This document shows, piece after piece, positions 46,001-59,100 of a stretch of 64,000 bases of DNA; within the stretch, counting starts at the first letter, position 1, and each line of letters begins with the position of its first letter. Both the position numbers and the translations under genes were made by a program. Below the pieces are notes generated by a model, which had not been told where the DNA came from, made no database searches, and saw only the letters and a list, made by a program, of their open reading frames with translations. This DNA is from Trichaptum fuscoviolaceum (Eukaryota; Basidiomycota; Agaricomycetes; Hymenochaetales; Trichaptaceae). The stretch spans positions 3,851,773 through 3,915,772 of the forward strand of contig CAJSYZ010000007.1 in the NCBI GenBank assembly GCA_910574455.1. The letters are read 5' to 3'.

Positions 46001-49000
46001 ATGTCTGTGCCGACAACTACACCTAAGGCTAACGGGCAAGACGACCCAAAGCGCTCAGCGCTGCTCGCCGACCCCGCCCATGCCCACTTATCTGTACCAG
46101 GCCAGTCCCCGTACGCCTCTGGCGAGAGCTCACGCGCGAGCAGCGACTCCAGCCTTCACATCGTGAAGAACCAGCCAGGTTATACCACACCGGTTTTCAA
46201 GGGCAAGGATGCGCAAAGAAAACAGGTTGAGAGTATTGTGGCAGCGAAGGTGAGTATTGCGTACATTCATCGGTGATCATCGATTATCACTTTGCGTGCT
46301 TTTTGCGCGTCCCTGTCTGCTTCGATCTACCCACGTCTCTCTTTCTTTGCATTAGTGCCCTTCTTCCTCCGGGAGACATGCCTTTGCCGTATTCTTTTCG
46401 TCGCACGTTTCTGGACTGAAGGCAATTCAGTGTCCTACGTTTAGCCTGTGTCGTTGAACAGTCTACATGTAGCAGCTGCATTTATCTCTCGCTACTTCAT
46501 TTCATCGCATGTGCTTCATGTTGAGGTAAATGAATGTGCATGTGCGGAGAGAGCACATGTATGCACAATTATATTCCCGGGTGGACCAATATCTCACTAT
46601 GTCGCTTCTTCATCCCTATCATGTCGCTTTCACTTGTTCATTCAATTCGCTATTCCATGTCATTTGTTTCGACAACTTTGTTGGAATCGGGGACTCGGAC
46701 CGGTCCCGCGATGACGTAGTCGGAATCGAAACATTCGAATTTTTATTCATTTACTCTGCGTCTATAAATTATAAGCAATTATGCTAACAAACTCTTTCTA
46801 CTATAGGGCTTCATCCCTTCCACACTAGTCGCAAATGAAGTGACATGGTTCTATGCACATCTCGGAATAGATGACACGTACTTCGCAAGCGAATCGCCCG
46901 AGGTCATCTCGGATCACATTATCGCGCTTTTTGGCGCCAAAGTTCTTGCGTACACTAAACACGATCCCTCCTCACTTTTCATCGAGCTTGAGAAAATCAA
47001 TCCGGATGGAAGTGGCGCAACGTTCATCCACAACTCCAAGCCCGGTGTTACCGCAAGCATAGGTCCGGGTGCGACTTGTGAACGGCGCATCGACGAGATG
47101 TACCTCGACAAAAGCACTCCTGAAAACTGTTATCGTCTCGAGACATACCGATCAGGCGGCGCAGTATCCTCAACAGCTCAGCAGCAGCTCCGTTGTTATT
47201 TCATCTCGAAATGCAACTTCACCCCTGAAGCACTGTCTACGCCGGAGTCGACGAAGCTTTTGGACGGCAAGACGGACATCCGAAAAGTGTCCGACCCGGT
47301 TTTCCTCGAGAAGGCAAGCCAAAACACCCTTGAGATCTATCAGAATGTGATGTGGAGTGTCGAAGCCCGCACAGGGCCCGTCATCGAGGTTTTCGATGTT
47401 GAAGGCTCGCGCGAGAAGCGACTCGTTATTGGTTACCGCATGGGTGGCACGACCGGCTTCTTCAGTGCTCTGTCGTCGCTGTACCACTTCTACGCATTGT
47501 ATACGTCGAGGAAGTATGTGGAGCAGTTCGCCAATGGCGTGACTATTCTTTGTTTGTACCTCAACCCACTCCCGGCGGGACAAGCGCCGAAGAATGTGCA
47601 GGTTCCACCGATCGAGTCCAGCATCCAGCAGGTGATGAAAGAGGCGAGCTTGCTTTACTGTTTGCCAGATAATCCTTTCTTTGAGGGAGCAAGCGGTCAG
47701 GGCCATGCTGTCCAAGAAGCAACGTATGCTTGTACGTACCATCCTTTCCTCACTGTGACGTCTCAGTATGCTCATCCGAATACGTGTAGACTGCGGCTGG
47801 ATCTTCGCCCAACATTTCACAAATCGTCTCGGTCCTTCCTACATTGCGCTTCGCAACCTCCTCGACGAGTCAAATGCATCCCACGCTGAAGTTCTTAACG
47901 ACATCAAGCGCCGTTTCCGCGATGAGACGTACACACGCGAGAGCATCAAGGAAGTCATCCAAATGTACCCTGAGCTTGTTCGATTGCTTTACGTGAACTT
48001 TGCAATGGAGCACTACCCGAATGCGGAGAGCCAGAGCTTAATGTAAGTTTCTCTGGCAGCAAATAACTATTGTTTTCTAATGACATTTGTCCAGGCCCAC
48101 TTTGTCGTATCAGCGATTGAAGGTCGAGCAGCCTCTTACAGACGCCGAGTTACATGACAAAATTCGTCGGGCTGTGCCTAACAAACATGAATTCCAGGTC
48201 CTCGAGAGCCTACTCATCTTCAACAAGTACGTTTTATTAACTATCTCTCGATTCTTTCAGCCTAATGAAAGTTGTTCTTAGGGCGGTTCTCAAGACCAAT
48301 TTCTATCAACCTACAAAGGTTGCGCTCTCCTTCCGCCTTGCACCAGACTTCCTTCCCGAAGTCGAATATCCGATCAAACCTTTTGGTCTCTTCCTCGTAA
48401 TTGGTTCCGAGTTCCGTGGATTCCATATTCGCTTCCGTGATGTTGCGCGTGGTGGTATTCGTATCGTCCGGGCCCGCAATCGGGAGGGATACTCCATCGC
48501 CCAACGCCATCTGTTTGACGAGAACTATGCGCTTGCATCGACACAGAGCTTGAAGAACAAGGATATTCCTGAGGGAGGTGCGAAGGGAACGATTCTTCCT
48601 AGCCTTGGTGCGAACCCGAGGACGGCATTTGAGAAGTATGTCGATGCGGTCATTGACCTTCTCATCCCCGGCCAGACGCCTGGCATCAAAGAGAGGCTTG
48701 TCGACCGCTACGGTAAGCCCGAAATTCTCTTCTTCGGCCCAGACGAGGGCACGGCAGACATGATGGACTGGGCAGCACTGCATGCGCGCGAACGTGGTGC
48801 TGAGACTTGGTGGAAGTCGTTCACCACAGGCAAGAGCGCAGAGCATCTGGGTGGTGTACCGCATGATACGTACGGCATGACATCGCTGAGCGTCAGGCAG
48901 TATGTTATTGGCATCTACAAGAAGCTCGGCCTGAAGGAAGAAGAGATCACTAAAGTGCAGACCGGCGGTCCGGATGGTGATCTTGGGTCAAGTAAGTCAT

Positions 49001-50115
49001 CGTCGACTTTCGTTGAATGAAGAACTGATCAAACTCTTCTGCAGATGAAATCCTGCTCAGCAATGACAAGACCATCGCGATCATTGACGGAAGCGGTGTA
49101 CTTGCGGACCCTCATGGAATTGACCGCCTCGAGCTTCGTCGACTTGCGAAGTTACGCGTACCGATTTCAAACTTCAACCGGGAGAAGTTGAGCAAGGATG
49201 GCTACATGGTTCTTGTCGAGGAGCAAGACGTCAAGCTGCCCTGTATGTTTGTTGGATATGTCATGATCACTTATGAACATTCCACTCATGTTGTTTTTCT
49301 TGAACAGCTGGTGAAGTCATTGTTGACGGGACTGACTTCCGTAATACGGCACATCTACGCTTCAAGGCTGATCTCTTTGTGCCTTGCGGTGGTCGTCCTG
49401 AGGCTGTCAACATCTCAAACGTTGCTTCACTAATTGACAGTGAAGGCAAGCCGCACTTCAAGTACGTTGTCGAGGGCGCCAACCTCTTCTTGACTCAACA
49501 AGCCCGACTTTACCTCGAGAAGCGCAAAGTCATCCTTTTCAAGGACAGCTCCGCGAACAAGGGTGGTGTTACGAGTTCCTCACTGGAGGTGCTGGCCGGT
49601 CTTGGGCTATCCAACGAGGAATATCAGGATCTCATGATCTTCAAGGACGGCAAACCGTCTGAGTTCTACAAGAACTACGTTCGCGATATCCAGCAGAAGA
49701 TTACGGAGAACGCCGCTGCGGAGTTCTCGTGTATCTGGAAGGAACACACGAGGGTCGGTGGCTCGAAGCCGCGCACGCTCATTTCGGATGAGCTGTCGAG
49801 CAAGTTGAACGAGCTCCAGGCTGAACTCGAGGCGTCTGATCTGTTTGATGACAAGCCGAGCAGGCTGGGCGTGATGCGTCGCGCGATCCCGAAGACGTTG
49901 GTAGACAAGGCAGGGTTGGATGCGCTCCTCAAACGTCTGCCAGAAGCATATCAACGCGCGTTGTTCTCCAGCTGGGTTGCTTCGCACTTCGTAAGTTCGC
50001 CTATTGCGTTGCTTAGCATTCCGTGTCCTAACTGATCCTTCCCTAGATCTACAAATACGGTGTCAACGGATCCAGCGTTGACTTCTTCCACTTCGCGCGT
50101 GACCTTGCCGCTTGA
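46001..50115 (+). CDS. GDH2: NAD-dependent glutamate dehydrogenase (large fungal type)
   Basis: Converts glutamate to 2-oxoglutarate and ammonium, feeding carbon from amino acids into the citric acid cycle. The product is about 1,050 residues, the usual length. Exon 1 (46001-46249) encodes a Ser/Pro-rich start to GYTTPVFKGKDAQRKQVESIVAAK, then a 557-nt intron, then GFIPSTLVANEVTWFYAHLGIDD. The catalytic half has FRGFHIRFRDVARGGIRIVR, then IPEGGAKGTILPS with the catalytic Lys, FFGPDEGTADMMDWAALHARERGA and the NAD-binding LSNDKTIAIIDGSGVL. C-terminal strings SNFNREKLSKDGYMVLVEEQDVKLP, GGRPEAVNISN and FKDSSANKGGVTSSSLEVLAGL are all conserved. The last exon ends FIYKYGVNGSSVDFFHFARDLAA. Gene intact. 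Confidence 0.96.
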
Positions 50116-50631
50116 CCTTGAATAAGGACGATGCTTTGCTTTGCTCTAACCTTTCGCATTTTGGCTGTTTTGTTTTTCACTTTCTTCGCATTTCATCTCC
50201 TCCTTTCTTGCATTGAACATCGGATCATCGGGCGGACTATAGTAATTGGAAACAAGTAATGAACGAGATAGACAAAAGTAAAATTTCACTACCTCGTAGA
50301 AAGATAAATTGTACAAAAGAATGAAATTCGCGTATTCCCTCTTTATATGTATTGGTGACCCGAAGAAGATGAGGATCTCTGTCGATCAGGGTCTTGATCC
50401 GAAAGAACTCATTTTGATCGGATGTCTTGACGTTGTGACGTTCATTGACCATTGACATCTAGTATGAAAATAAGTTCACTCGACCATTCAGTGTATAACA
50501 GACCGTGATGTTATTTGATTATTTGAACTTGAACCTGGACAAAGACATGCTTATACGAAATTCATGTACCTGAAATAAATTGACAATGATGCCCTGTATC
50601 CCAGTACCACTGCTACGGCGTTATACAGTAG
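50116..50631. other. Convergent intergenic region
   Basis: 3' flanks of GDH2 and acid phosphatase copy 2. AT-rich, no gene seen. Confidence 0.55.
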
Positions 50632-52435
50632 CTAAAACCCTGGATCACCACATGTTGAATTCCAAGTTGAGTCCCCCCACTTGATGCTGCGGATTGCATC
50701 TGTGCCTTTCACTAGATCATCCAAGAGGCACGCGCCGGTCGACTTGTCCGCGGCACAGATTGGCGCCAACGAGAAAGGGGCCCCGTTTAGTAGCAAACGC
50801 ACTTGGGTTCTGATGAGGTGTCTCGTAAGCCGACGGCGGACAAAGATGAAAGTTGGGTATACGCACGATGACCCACAGTTCCACTTTTCCCAGACCATAT
50901 GTGCCGCGAAAGGCACCTGTTTTGAGGAGCGCCAGTTTCGCGAAGGATTGGGCGGCCCTGTCGCAGGATAGCTTTCGTCTCTGAAGTGAATATAAATCAT
51001 GGTCATTATTGATTCATTGAAAGTAGGAGTGTGTGCACATACGCAGCAAGGCCCAATCCGGTCAATGCGAGGGTTATGGATGTATCGTGGCCAAACTCGA
51101 TGTATGTCTGATTAGAGTTGGTAGCTGTGAGACTGTTACTTGTGTCAGTAATACTAGATTTCGCCTAGGATAACGAACGCACCGATCTATAAGTTGATTG
51201 GCGAAAACTGAGCCGAGCACTGGGCCCATATTTCCCGGTAAACCATATCCAAATACACTTCGCATCAATAGATCAAGTCTGCGTCATATACTCAGAAACA
51301 CTGGCACCACTGGATGCATGAAGCTGGAGGACATACTCGTATTCAAAATTTAGGAAGTCATCTTGGGTGAATACATTGCACCATGTTGCGTTCCCGAATG
51401 CTGAGATCTCGTAGGCACACGCGTACAGAGCCCCATGCACCTATTGGCATGTTATGATCGCATTCAAAAAGTCAGGATTGCAAAAAAAATAAAAAATACC
51501 TCATCAGTCGTGAGCTCAACGGGCTTGAGGACACTGTTTATACGTTTCTGGATAGGCGGAAGGTAGACCGCTGCCCATTGCAGTATTGAAGATGCATTGG
51601 CTTCGGTGATCCAATTTGGACAAGTTGAGAGTGAAGCGACTTTTAGATAAATGCGTTCATCTTAGCAGTTTGGAATTGACCATGATTGAAAGCACGAACT
51701 CGCTGAAACAGTCACGTTATTTTCTTTTATGAGCGATAAACTTGAGATGTCATCTTGGTAACGACCAAACGCTCCGGCACGAAACCACTGTGCAGATTCA
51801 AGGACCTAAATACCTTATTATTTAGAATATATACGTGTTTTAGCATGGTCTGCACGCACCCTGTCTTGGTCGCCTGCAGCAATATGTTCAAAAGACAGAT
51901 CAGGGTAAGCTAGACGAAACCTGTATGTAAAAGGCAAAGTCAGTGTTACACTTATAACAAACAAGGCGACTATGCTCTCACTTTACACCGTCGTCAAAGT
52001 TTTCTCTGCGACCTGTAGCCGTGAGATTGCTCAGCCCAAGAGCGTTGCTCCATCTATTCTGGCCTTGGATGAATTTCCATTCCGCAGGGAGGTCAAGAGA
52101 GTCGACCTGAGCAGCAACGGTCGGGTCATTGAGCTTCGACGAAAGGTTCGCTATGTAAGGATAATCGGAGTTGAGAGGGAATCGGGATCCATGACGGTGT
52201 GTCTAAGACGATCACAACTTCAATTTATATCGGCCAAGAAGTTTAGTTCTGCCCTCACCACTTGGATTTGCTGGATAGAGCAACCGTTGGGCATGCCTGT
52301 TCCTAGTCCGCCATCCAACCCAAAGGACGGGGTAAACTGGGGGGACAAGTTCCCTAAATGCTGCTTCAAATCAAAGGCCCCATCGACGCGCGCCGTAGTA
52401 GCCAAGACGGAGAGCAGAAAGAAGGTCAAATGCAT
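50632..52435 (-). CDS. Secreted histidine acid phosphatase (phytase-like), copy 2
   Basis: Paralog of the enzyme at 8904-10720 with the same exon plan. MHLTFFLLSVLATTARVDGA is a signal peptide; this ATG at 52435 was chosen over in-frame upstream codons for that reason. The mature start AFDLKQHLGNLSPQFTPSFGL is shared by all three copies. The catalytic motifs are HRHGSRFP in exon 2 and EFGHDTS near the end. Other family strings are FEHIAAGDQDRVLESAQWFRAG and VYLPPIQKRINSVLKPVEL. All exon junctions checked keep phase, so it is intact. The C-terminus ends CGDPGF. It is transcribed away from copy 3, with 1.19 kb between the two starts. Confidence 0.92.
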
Positions 52436-53543
52436 TCCACGAGTGAATATTGACGAGATCACTGGGGACAAAAGATGGTCAGCCTCAAAAACCAACTTGA
52501 TAATCCTCATCCTTACCATGGCTCGTTTAAATGCCTCAGATGCTCCAGCTCCGATTATACGAACAACGCAAGATCACGGCATATGGTCTTGTGAAGCTTG
52601 TTGCAATTGTAGAACGACCATCTCATTCGGTCTCGTTTCGGGACATCACCCTGAATTTGAAAGAGCGTCCTGCCCAGGGAAACCATACGGTTGGCTCGAG
52701 GGAATTGTGAGGTCGTCTGCTGTACAAATAATATAATTGAGACCCGCCGAACATCCTCAAACATCTCAGTTCAGGTCTGATTTGCTTCCGACGATTTTTT
52801 TCCCCGTTTGTAGATGCGCCGAGGAACAAGACTTTTTCTCTCAATCATCTTCTGATTATGAACGACTTCAGACTTTTGTGAGGTTATGGAGAAGGTGAAA
52901 GGTAAAGGAAAAAAGAGATCGAATTGAAATTTCACGCTGAAGCCAGTCCTTCATTTTTTATGAACCTGCCAGTGACTAAGCCAAACAAACTATCATTTCA
53001 CACTCGAAGACCGACTCGATGGTCGCGCTCATTCTCTTCTCCCCAGTATCTGCAGAAAAGCTGAGATTTGTTCAGAATGCAAGGGCTCCTCCGATGGAAC
53101 TGTAGAACCTCCGAGAGTTTATATCATGAATACGAATTCAACACTTTCTCCTACATCGTTTTCCTACATCGAACTTGTTGGCTCGGAGTTCATGCGATCC
53201 AATCGCCGAAGACAAAAGTCCAAGCAAAGGAACCAATGAGCATCGATACAGTGTAAGGACATATTTGCGACACTGCAAGGGCTACATTAGGTTGATCTTC
53301 CGAAGCCGCGTCTCATTCAAGACCTGTAGCAACGCGGGAGCAGCGAAATCCAGACTTTGCGTTTCGGGCTAGTTGTTGAAGACATTTATTTGCTTCCGAA
53401 TGCGCAAAGATGGGCCTTGTACGTACTGAAAGACACCAAGCTAGTCCATGACCACCCTGAATGTCGCTTTCCTGTTACCGAAGATCGTATGGATCGTCCT
53501 CAATTTCGAATTGTGCCTCATCCGGAATGTCAATGCCATCCTC
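52436..53543. other. Divergent intergenic region between two acid phosphatases
   Basis: Shared upstream region of copies 2 and 3. I looked for CACGTG or CACGTT, the Pho4-type phosphate-response sites, and saw no clear CACGTG. No other gene is supported. Confidence 0.5.
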
Positions 53544-53550
53544 TATAAAG
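53544..53550 (+). promoter_or_regulatory. TATA box of acid phosphatase copy 3
   Basis: TATAAAG about 77-83 bp before the ATG at 53627. Confidence 0.55.
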
Positions 53551-53626
53551 CCTTGTCCTCGAGGAAGCAATGTAATATACGAGTTTTACTCGCTCGTGCT
53601 CGAGGTATTCTGGTCGAGTCTACAGG

Positions 53627-55458
53627 ATGCATCCATCCATCTCTCTTCTTTCTCTTTTGCCTTCTGTTGTGAATGTGGATGCTTCATTCGACTTCACACA
53701 GCACCTGGGGATATTGACTCCCCCTTTCACGCCATCCTTTGGCTTGGACGGTGGTCTAGGTTCGGGAATGCCCAGTGTATGTTCCCTCGAGCAAGTTCAA
53801 GTGGTGAGCACTGGTGTATGTTAACCTTCTTGACGTATCTGAATTCTTCTGCTGCGCCAGTTTCATCGTCATGGCTCTCGGTACCCGGGAGCCGGCGACA
53901 TACCGTCCATAGCAAGCCTCTCCTCTAAACTTAATGACCCCACCACAGCGCAGCAGATCGACACTCTCAACCTACCGGCAAAGTGGAAATTCATCCAGGG
54001 CCAGAATAGATGGAGCAATACACTCATAACAGATAACCTCACAGCATCAGGTCGCAAACAAAACTTTGATGATGGAGTCAAGTGAGAAGATGGGAACTAA
54101 ATAAGTCCTACAACAACTATACTTACAAACTCCTTTCCCTTTAACAGGTTTCGTCTTGCATACCCCGACTTGCCGTTTGAACATATTGTCGCAGGTGGCT
54201 CGGATAGAGTATGCCGACTTGCCACTAGAGTATTGTATTTTTACTTACTGATGGTCTGTGGACAGGTTATCGAATCCGCAGAGTGGTTCCGTGCCGGGAT
54301 GTTCGGTCGGTACGAAGATGAGATTTCAAGCCTTTCAGTCATTCCAGAGAACAACGTAACCATATCAGCCAGTTCGTGTCATTCTCTAACCTTCATGACG
54401 AAACAATTCGTCTAAAGCTATGACCTAGTCACTCCATTCGATACATGTCCGAACTGGACGTTCAACGTCAGCTTGTCTTCGATCGCCGAATGGGGTTCCG
54501 TATACCTCCCGCCAATTCAGAAACGCATTAACAACATCCTCAAGCCAGTCGAACTCACAACTGACCAGGTACGCCTTAAGGATGATCGATTCTCTTACGT
54601 GTATCTCTGCTTAATCTTAAGCTTGCTGCTATGAATTTAGGTGACCGGAGCTCTGTATACCTGTGGTTATGAGCTCGCGGCATATGGGAATACTACCTGG
54701 TGTGATGTGTTTAATCCGGACGAATTCTTAAACTTCGAATACAGGCATGTTTATCCTAACCGCCAAGATGCTAAAACACTAATTCGGTGGTTATAGCATG
54801 GACCTTGGCATGAGGGGAGGTTTCGGGTACGGACTACCGAACAATATGGGACCAGTCCTCGGCTCACTCTATGTTAATGAGATGGTCGATCGGTGAGTTT
54901 CTTTGAGAAGAATCCCGAAGAAATCTACTCACACAAAATTCACAGTCTCACGAGCTCGTCGGCTAACAAGACATATATTGACTATGCACACGACACGTCA
55001 ATTGCCGTTGCACTCACAGGATTGGGACTCTTCAAGTAAGTACACATCCCCCTTGCATAGACTGTATTGCGATTCTCATTAACACCGGCGAATTGTAGGG
55101 ACGAGGAATACCCTGCTTCTGGCCCTCCGAACCCCCTGCGTAAATGGCGCACCTCTAACCAAGTACATTTCGCATCCCATCTCGTCACGGAGAAATGGAA
55201 CTGCGGCTCCTCGTACGTGATCTCTATGATTGTTATATCCTCTTTTCCAGGTCACTGTTTAAGTAACTTCTTCATTTCAGCACACAAGTGCGCCTTCTGT
55301 TGAATGAAGCTCCGGTGCCGCTGACGCCAATCTGCGCTGCGGATAAGAAGACCGGCGCTTGCTTGTTGGATGATTTCGTGAAGGGCACCGAGTCAATCCG
55401 GAGTATCAAATGGGGGGATTCGACATGGAACTCGACCTGCGGAAATCCCGGGTTTTAG
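53627..55458 (+). CDS. Secreted histidine acid phosphatase (phytase-like), copy 3
   Basis: Third paralog. Signal peptide MHPSISLLSLLPSVVNVDA; mature start SFDFTQHLGILTPPFTPSFGL. The first exon is 53627-53803. Exon 2 opens FHRHGSRYP (RHG around 62-64), the nucleophile motif. YIDYAHDTSIAVAL near the end holds the proton-donor HD pair, with YAHD where copies 1 and 2 have FGHD. An intron between about 54373 and 54429 is needed to pass a TAG, using the same atypical GTTCGT donor as copy 2. TTDQVTGALYTCGYELAAYGNTTWC and GMRGGFGYGLPNNMGPVLGSLYV show the family's disulfide-rich half. It ends CGNPGF at 55458. Several N-glycosylation sites are present. The gene appears functional. Confidence 0.92.
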
Positions 55459-55714
55459 ACAGAATTTCGAGTGAAGTCACTGCTCCTGACATTATTTTTC
55501 AAATAAATCGTTTTACCGACCCGTAAATACTAGATAACAGGCCGAGCTTCGCCGGCAGATCCCTTACTCCCTCATTCCCTGCATTTGGCTCTCCACTTTA
55601 ATAGTCCATCTCATAAAGGATGTCAGTAAATAACAGAAACAAAGTGTAGAGAGAATTGCTTGGGTTATATTGGAAAGCAAACCCGATAAAGAAAATGTGG
55701 TGAAAATGAACAGG

Positions 55715-55777
55715 TATCCCGTGCCGGCAGTTTAGGGGAGGTGCAAATATGCAGCTATCCCACGGCAATTTAGGGGA
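55715..55777. repeat. Pair of imperfect direct repeats
   Basis: TATCCC followed by CGGCAGTTTAGGGGA (ending 55739) recurs as TATCCC plus CGGCAATTTAGGGGA (ending 55777), about 38 bp apart. Confidence 0.6.
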
Positions 55778-55784
55778 TACAGTG

Positions 55785-55810
55785 CCCTTTACTCCCAGTG
55801 GGAGTAAGGG
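55785..55810. repeat. Near-perfect 26-bp palindrome
   Basis: CCCTTTACTCCCA, one base, then TGGGAGTAAGGG: a 12-bp stem with one bulged T. CCCTTACTCCC occurs again near 55561, so this may be part of a small repeat. Confidence 0.6.
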
Positions 55811-56133
55811 AAAGCGAATTAATGATTTATCCTTGAAGCTTTGGTCGTCGTGTTAGCGTGGGAAACCGGGGCAAATCATGAGGCCTCGCAAGATGACCGA
55901 CTTGAACCTGGAAACTCCCTGGAGTCTGCCAGTGAAAGCTCCTCACGTTCATAACCTTCGCACTGTTCATTCCATTCGATACAACTCGCTGTCTGAAGTG
56001 GAATTTAAGAACGTATCTTGTGTTGTCGCCTACGACAATAATGTGTAACATCTGACCTGTTAGTTGCGCAACGGCATCCTGGTACTCGGACTTCAAGTCG
56101 AACGGGCACTATTCAGCTCTTTGTTACTTTGTT

Positions 56134-59100
56134 ATGGAAAGCGACCTAATCATTCCTTTCGTTCTGCAAGGATCATCAGAAACTGGTGCGAGCTGGTCAT
56201 TTGCAGATGTTGGTCCGACAGCGATTTGCTCGTGGGGCTACGGATATTCTGACGAAGTGGTTGATCTGGAGGAAACAAATTCTTACAGGAAGCCGGCATG
56301 GGGTGTTGTTGTCGGAAGCTCAGATGGAGGACTGTTTGTCTTCCAGCCTGCAGTCAACATTGATTCGAATAACAAAGCAGCCAAATCGCTGGATCGTAGG
56401 CCAACAAGTGGCGAAGGACCACTTATTATATCCAAGCGTTCGGCACACTTAAGCAACCCCCACTCACGTTCAACTTCGCCATCTGGTTCCCGCACGAATC
56501 TCAGCGCGATGACGACGTCGAAGTCCCGCGCTGTCTCAGGAGTGTCAAAGGAACTTGCAGAAGCCCCGAAGAACTTTGTAGACTTCGAGGAGGAGCAGGA
56601 GAGAATGAAGGACATGTTGGGCGATAGGGTTGTTCGGGATAAGACTGTGGTCGATGGCTTGAAGTCACAACTTGAAAAAGGCCCCATTATAGAGAAGTCA
56701 TCCAAGCCAACTTCGCTGAAGCAGACTACTGCTAGCGAAACGCTTGGTCGCCGTTCAGATGACGCTCGATCTATCTTGTCCGTTGATTCGTCCTCGTCCA
56801 TGGGCCTTAGGCCTTATCTCTCACCACCTCTCTCGCCAGCACTAGAAGCGACAAGCCCGAGAAGACCTAGTATCGACCGGCGGAAAAGTCTGCAAACGAA
56901 GTGCAGAATACTGCCTCGGAAGTTTGGCGTGGGGCATGCCATTACTGATCTGAAAGTACTTGAAGGCGGAGAACTGTTCTTAGCTCTTCAAGAGTCTGGG
57001 TAAGCTCTGCCACTCTTGAATGAAGTTTTTCGCTGTGAATTTATATGTATCAAGTGCAATATCTTTATACAAGACACAAGACGGGGCATGTGTGGCAAGC
57101 ATAGAGCCTGGTGCTTTACCGGCGTCTATGACACCTTCAGTGACATCGCACGGGACAGGATCGCAAATGCCATGGACTTGGAAATATATCTTCGTTGTAT
57201 CTCAATTTAATGTGATTTTATTCCTATTCTATATTCGCATGGATGCTGACCTACCCCAAAGTCGTTGACAGTGCTAGCTGTGGCTAACGCGGATACGCTA
57301 AGTGCAGCATTAGATTCTGAGAGCGAAGATAAAGCACGCGTAACGACCTACGAGCTAGTTAATTACAATCAGTATCAATTCGGGGAGACGAGAATCTCAA
57401 AATTGGGTGACATCGTTATAAGCGGAAAATCTGAAGGTGCAACCGTACATAAGGACCCTAGTGGTATGTGTAACTCTATCTTGCTTCTTGAAATGCTCAG
57501 TCCATAACTCCAACCTTTAGGTGTCATAAAACTGTATCAAATCGATAACTCGTCCAATCTAATTGTTCGGCCCTTGAGGTTCTTTACATTACCAACCCAT
57601 AATCTCATTTCAGAGCAAGAAGTGATCAGTTCTCCATCCTCCATATCCTTGCCACAACCTCTCCGTAACTTCATTTCACGCTCAGGAGCAACTACTCCGG
57701 CGAGCATATCCGCTGAGTCTTCTCCGCGGGTGGATGCTGTTTTAGAATCGAATGCAGGTTCAATACCCTTAACAGGCATTGTAGAAGGGCTCAAGATACG
57801 GCATCTGGGTGCGACTGTATCTGGAATAGCGTGGTCTACAGATGAGATACTGGTGTGTTGCGTCGTCTTTTTAAGATCAATATGAACTCAACTTTCAATA
57901 GATCTTCTCCTTGAATGGGGGTCAGGTCCGCCTTCGCACCGTCATCCCAACCAAACTCGTCAAAGACGCGTCTCTGGTCGATAACACTACCCTTCTTGTA
58001 CTTTGTGCTGTGAGTACAGCCGCCACTGTCAATCTTCCAAACTCTGTGTATTGACATATCCTTGTAGAATAAAATTGAGACGTATTCTTTGCCCGACGAC
58101 GGACTAAACGATAGTTCATTATCTGTTTCCCTAAAACCTGCTCATACAACGTACGAGTGAGACAACCTTATCATCCCTTTTTGCACCTGACGTCTCCGAG
58201 TAGAACGCACCTAGTCGCTTCGACGCCCATACCATGTCCGGATGCATTCTCTTTCTTACACAACTATACACATATCGTAATCCTGCAAAGAACCGAAGAC
58301 CGTAGTTGGGCTTTGGACTTGCAGACGAAATTTTCAAGCAACTCGCAACACGGAGAGTCATTACGGTTATGGACATCGGCTTCTAGTCCGATACCAAATT
58401 GTCCAATACCACACCGTGTGACTTCAGTTCTTCCGCACGAACTTTCTTCATTCATACTAGGATACAGTAAGTTTCTTTACCTTACTTGCTTTTGGTGGAT
58501 TTTTAATGCAGAATAGACGATGGTGTCATTAGGAGAACGTCATTCACGGATGTCGTATGCAAAGGATCTGTTAGATCTACGTCCGAGAAAGTAGAGGAAG
58601 CAATTGGGGTTGCCATCCTGAGTCTACATCTCGTTAAAAATGAGAAAACCGGGAAATCGTACATTATCGGAGGTGGCGATGACGGTTCCGTGAACTTCTG
58701 GGACATGATGTGAGTTCCTTATGGTTGCACGACACTTATATCTTACATGTTTGAACTTCAGTACATTAGAGCTCCAAGCTCGCTGGATCATCTTCTGTGA
58801 ACCTCTCGTCCATGTAATTTCATTCACTGGTGGAATAAGCGGACGTTTGCAAGGCTGCTGTTTTTGTATCTCCAGCGACGGGACTATTGCGGTGATAACA
58901 CTCGAGGGATTTGAATTGTAAGTTAATTCTATTTCAACTCCATCGGCAGGAAATTTAAACAGCAAACGTAGTCTATACATTATTCCTGGGTCACCGTCTC
59001 GGTTGGTGAGGATCTGTCTAAAAACGGATGATCTCATGCTTCTCTATGCGGACGGCCGAGCAAGATTATGGGATGTTAAGACTCGGGAATTTTGGCGTTC

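Larger units (their letters stand above)
55459..56133. other. Intergenic region with small repeats and a near-palindrome
   Basis: Between acid phosphatase copy 3 and the WD40 gene. Two imperfect direct repeats (55715-55739 and 55756-55777) and a palindrome (55785-55810) are listed separately. GCCGGCAG also occurs near 55550. No gene is seen. Confidence 0.5.

Noticed and set aside
23416..50115. Functional cluster of mitochondrial genes (phosphate carrier, NDUFS4, uS8m, GDH2)
   Set aside because: They are spread over 27 kb among unrelated genes on both strands; the grouping looks like chance.
8904..53626. Pho4-type CACGTG control of the acid phosphatases by analogy to the MITE sites
   Set aside because: I found no clear CACGTG in the upstream regions of the three phosphatase genes.
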